From assembly GCF_022340925.1 (NCBI RefSeq), contig NZ_JAJDNA010000013.1, forward strand, positions 1 through 47,172: a DNA stretch of 47,172 bases, in the 5' to 3' direction. The DNA is from Thiocapsa sp. (lineage in GTDB: Bacteria; Pseudomonadota; Gammaproteobacteria; Chromatiales; Chromatiaceae). The translations under genes and the position numbers were made by a program. Shown here one piece after another: positions 45,895 to 47,172 of the stretch. Under the pieces are notes generated by a model, which was given only the letters and a program-made list of their open reading frames with translations, did no database searches and was not told the DNA's origin. Position 1 is the stretch's first letter. Every line of letters starts with the position of its first letter.

Positions 45895-47172
45895 ATGCCC
45901 TTCGTACCCCATACCCAGGACGACATCACGGCGATGCTCGAGAGCATCGGCGTCGCCAGTACCGATGATCTGTTCGACGAGATCCCCGCCGAGCTGCGCA
46001 TCGGCGAGCTGACCGCCATCCCAACCGCCCTGGCTGAGATGGAGATCGCCGCACTGATGCAGTCACGCGCCCGCGCGGACGGGCAGCCGCTCTGCTTCAT
46101 CGGCGCCGGCGCCTATGACCACCACGTCCCTGCAGCGGTCTGGCAGATCGCCACGCGAGGGGAGTTCTACAGCGCCTACACGCCCTATCAGGCGGAGGCC
46201 AGCCAGGGCACCTTGCAGCTGCTCTATGAGTTTCAGTCGATGATGGCTGCCCTGACCGGGCTGGACGTCTCCAACGCCTCGCTCTATGACGGCGCCTCCG
46301 GGCTCGCCGAGGCGGTCCTCATGGCCGTGCGATCCAATCGCCGGGCAAAGTCCGGGAGGGTCCTCATCCCCCGTGCCCTGCACCCGGCCTATCGGCGCAC
46401 CCTGCGCAGCATCGTCGCCCCACAAAGCATCGAGCTGGTCGAGGTCCCGTTCGATCCTCAGGGTGGGCATACCCCTGTCGCGGCGCTGGATGCGCTCACA
46501 GATCAGGGCCCCTATGCTGCCCTGGTGATCACCCAGCCGAGCTTCTTCGGTGTGCTCGAAGACGTCGACGAGCTGACCGACTGGGCGCATGCCCGGGGAG
46601 CGCTGGTCATCGGCGTCGTCAACCCGACCGCGCTCGCCCTGCTCTCACCGCCAGGGGACTGGGGCACCGCAGGGGCCGACATTGCCTGCGGCGAGGCCCA
46701 GCCGTTGGGGATGCCGCTCGCCTCGGGCGGACCCTATGCCGGGTTTCTCTGTTGTCGGCGGGAGCTCGTGCGGCAACTGCCGGGACGCATCGTCGGGCGG
46801 ACCCTGGATCTCGACGGCAAGCCCGGCTTCACACTCACGCTCCAGGCCCGCGAGCAGCACATCCGGCGCAACAAGGCGACCTCGAACATCTGCACCAACC
46901 AGGGCCTGCTCGTCACCGCAGCCACCATCCACATGGCCATCCTGGGTGCCGAGGGGCTGGAGCGTGTGGCCGCCTCGTGTCATGCCAAGACCAGACAGCT
47001 CACGGGGATGCTCTGCGAGGTCCCGGGAGTTGAACCGCTCTTCGACCGAGCCGTCTTTCACGAGCAGGCCCTGCGGCTCCCAGCTGCCACCCAGGACGTC
47101 CTCCGGTCCCTGGCCGCCCACAATGTTCTCGGGGGATTCGATCTCGGCCGGGACTATCCGGAGCTCGACCCC
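45895..47172 (+). CDS. gcvPA: Glycine dehydrogenase (decarboxylating) subunit 1, right-truncated by window
   Basis: The frame is open for 426 codons to the window edge with no stop, so the gene is partial. The sequence is the N-terminal subunit of a split glycine decarboxylase: [61 protein letters not shown], and [15 protein letters not shown]. The PLP lysine lies in subunit 2 (GcvPB), not expected here. Most enterics use a fused GcvP; the split form is found in many other bacteria. GcvPA is usually about 450 residues, so only the last few codons should be missing. ATG 45895 begins at the family start. Confidence 0.95.
   Translation, partial: MPFVPHTQDDITAMLESIGVASTDDLFDEIPAELRIGELTAIPTALAEMEIAALMQSRARADGQPLCFIGAGAYDHHVPAAVWQIATRGEFYSAYTPYQAEASQGTLQLLYEFQSMMAALTGLDVSNASLYDGASGLAEAVLMAVRSNRRAKSGRVLIPRALHPAYRRTLRSIVAPQSIELVEVPFDPQGGHTPVAALDALTDQGPYAALVITQPSFFGVLEDVDELTDWAHARGALVIGVVNPTALALLSPPGDWGTAGADIACGEAQPLGMPLASGGPYAGFLCCRRELVRQLPGRIVGRTLDLDGKPGFTLTLQAREQHIRRNKATSNICTNQGLLVTAATIHMAILGAEGLERVAASCHAKTRQLTGMLCEVPGVEPLFDRAVFHEQALRLPAATQDVLRSLAAHNVLGGFDLGRDYPELDP

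Noticed and set aside
1..47172. Mobile elements, prophage, CRISPR arrays
   Set aside because: No transposase, integrase, direct-repeat array or compositional island was found in the window.

Overview
The window is high-GC bacterial chromosome, densely packed with vertically inherited housekeeping genes. The families point to a gammaproteobacterium: sspA-sspB beside petABC, lptD-surA-pdxA, apaG-apaH-folA, leuS-lptE-holA, proA-nadD-rsfS, and ErpA near argC. The gene order and the mix of small Chromatiales-type proteins (rubredoxin next to thiDE-hemL, an A-type Fe-S carrier with a Cys-rich tail) suggest a purple sulfur bacterium or close relative (Chromatiaceae). No photosynthesis or sulfur-oxidation gene is present, so this placement is inference. 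I see no insertion sequence, phage gene, CRISPR array, tRNA or rRNA.

Layout. 1-3.5 kb: a short membrane-anchored ORF that may be the remnant of an M23-type peptidase gene, then erpA, a DUF6776-like coiled-coil protein, argC and a second A-type Fe-S carrier, all four on the minus strand. 3.6-7.4 kb: a DUF5063 protein and rubredoxin (minus), then the coupled operon thiD-thiE-hemL (plus). 7.5-11.4 kb: methylcitrate-cycle genes prpB-prpC-prpD. 11.5-18.5 kb: less characterised genes, namely a polytopic membrane protein, an unknown protein, a YqiA-like hydrolase, a TraB-family membrane protein, a lipoprotein plus AI-2E-family transporter, a helical lipoprotein and a DUF3301 protein. 18.5-24.9 kb: sspB, sspA, the cytochrome bc1 genes petC-petB-petA, a Nif3-like protein and a DegS/AlgW-type protease.

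24.9-34.2 kb: amgK-like sugar kinase, then lptD-surA-pdxA, convergent with a Gfo/Idh/MocA oxidoreductase; a 60-residue membrane protein; apaG, apaH and folA. 34.3-38.4 kb: proA-nadD-rsfS plus a WYL-domain regulator on the minus strand, and a stand-alone NadR-type kinase on the plus strand. 38.6-43.0 kb: leuS-lptE-holA (minus). 43.2-47.2 kb: a zinc-ribbon DUF1451 protein, then a tandem glycine riboswitch controlling gcvT-gcvH-gcvPA. The last gene runs off the right edge.

How the genes work together. Cofactor and amino-acid synthesis (thiamine phosphate, 5-aminolevulinate, PLP, NAD, arginine, proline, folate) dominates. The envelope set holds LptD, its chaperone SurA and its lipoprotein partner LptE, plus a DegS-like stress protease and an AmgK-like cell-wall sugar kinase. 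The best regulatory element is the two-aptamer glycine riboswitch. Several minus- and plus-strand operons use 1- or 4-base stop/start overlaps. The most open questions are the unknown pair at 11.5-13.5 kb, the SspA with a CPYC motif, the possible decay of the M23/anmK locus at the left edge, and the WYL gene sitting where rlmH often follows rsfS.
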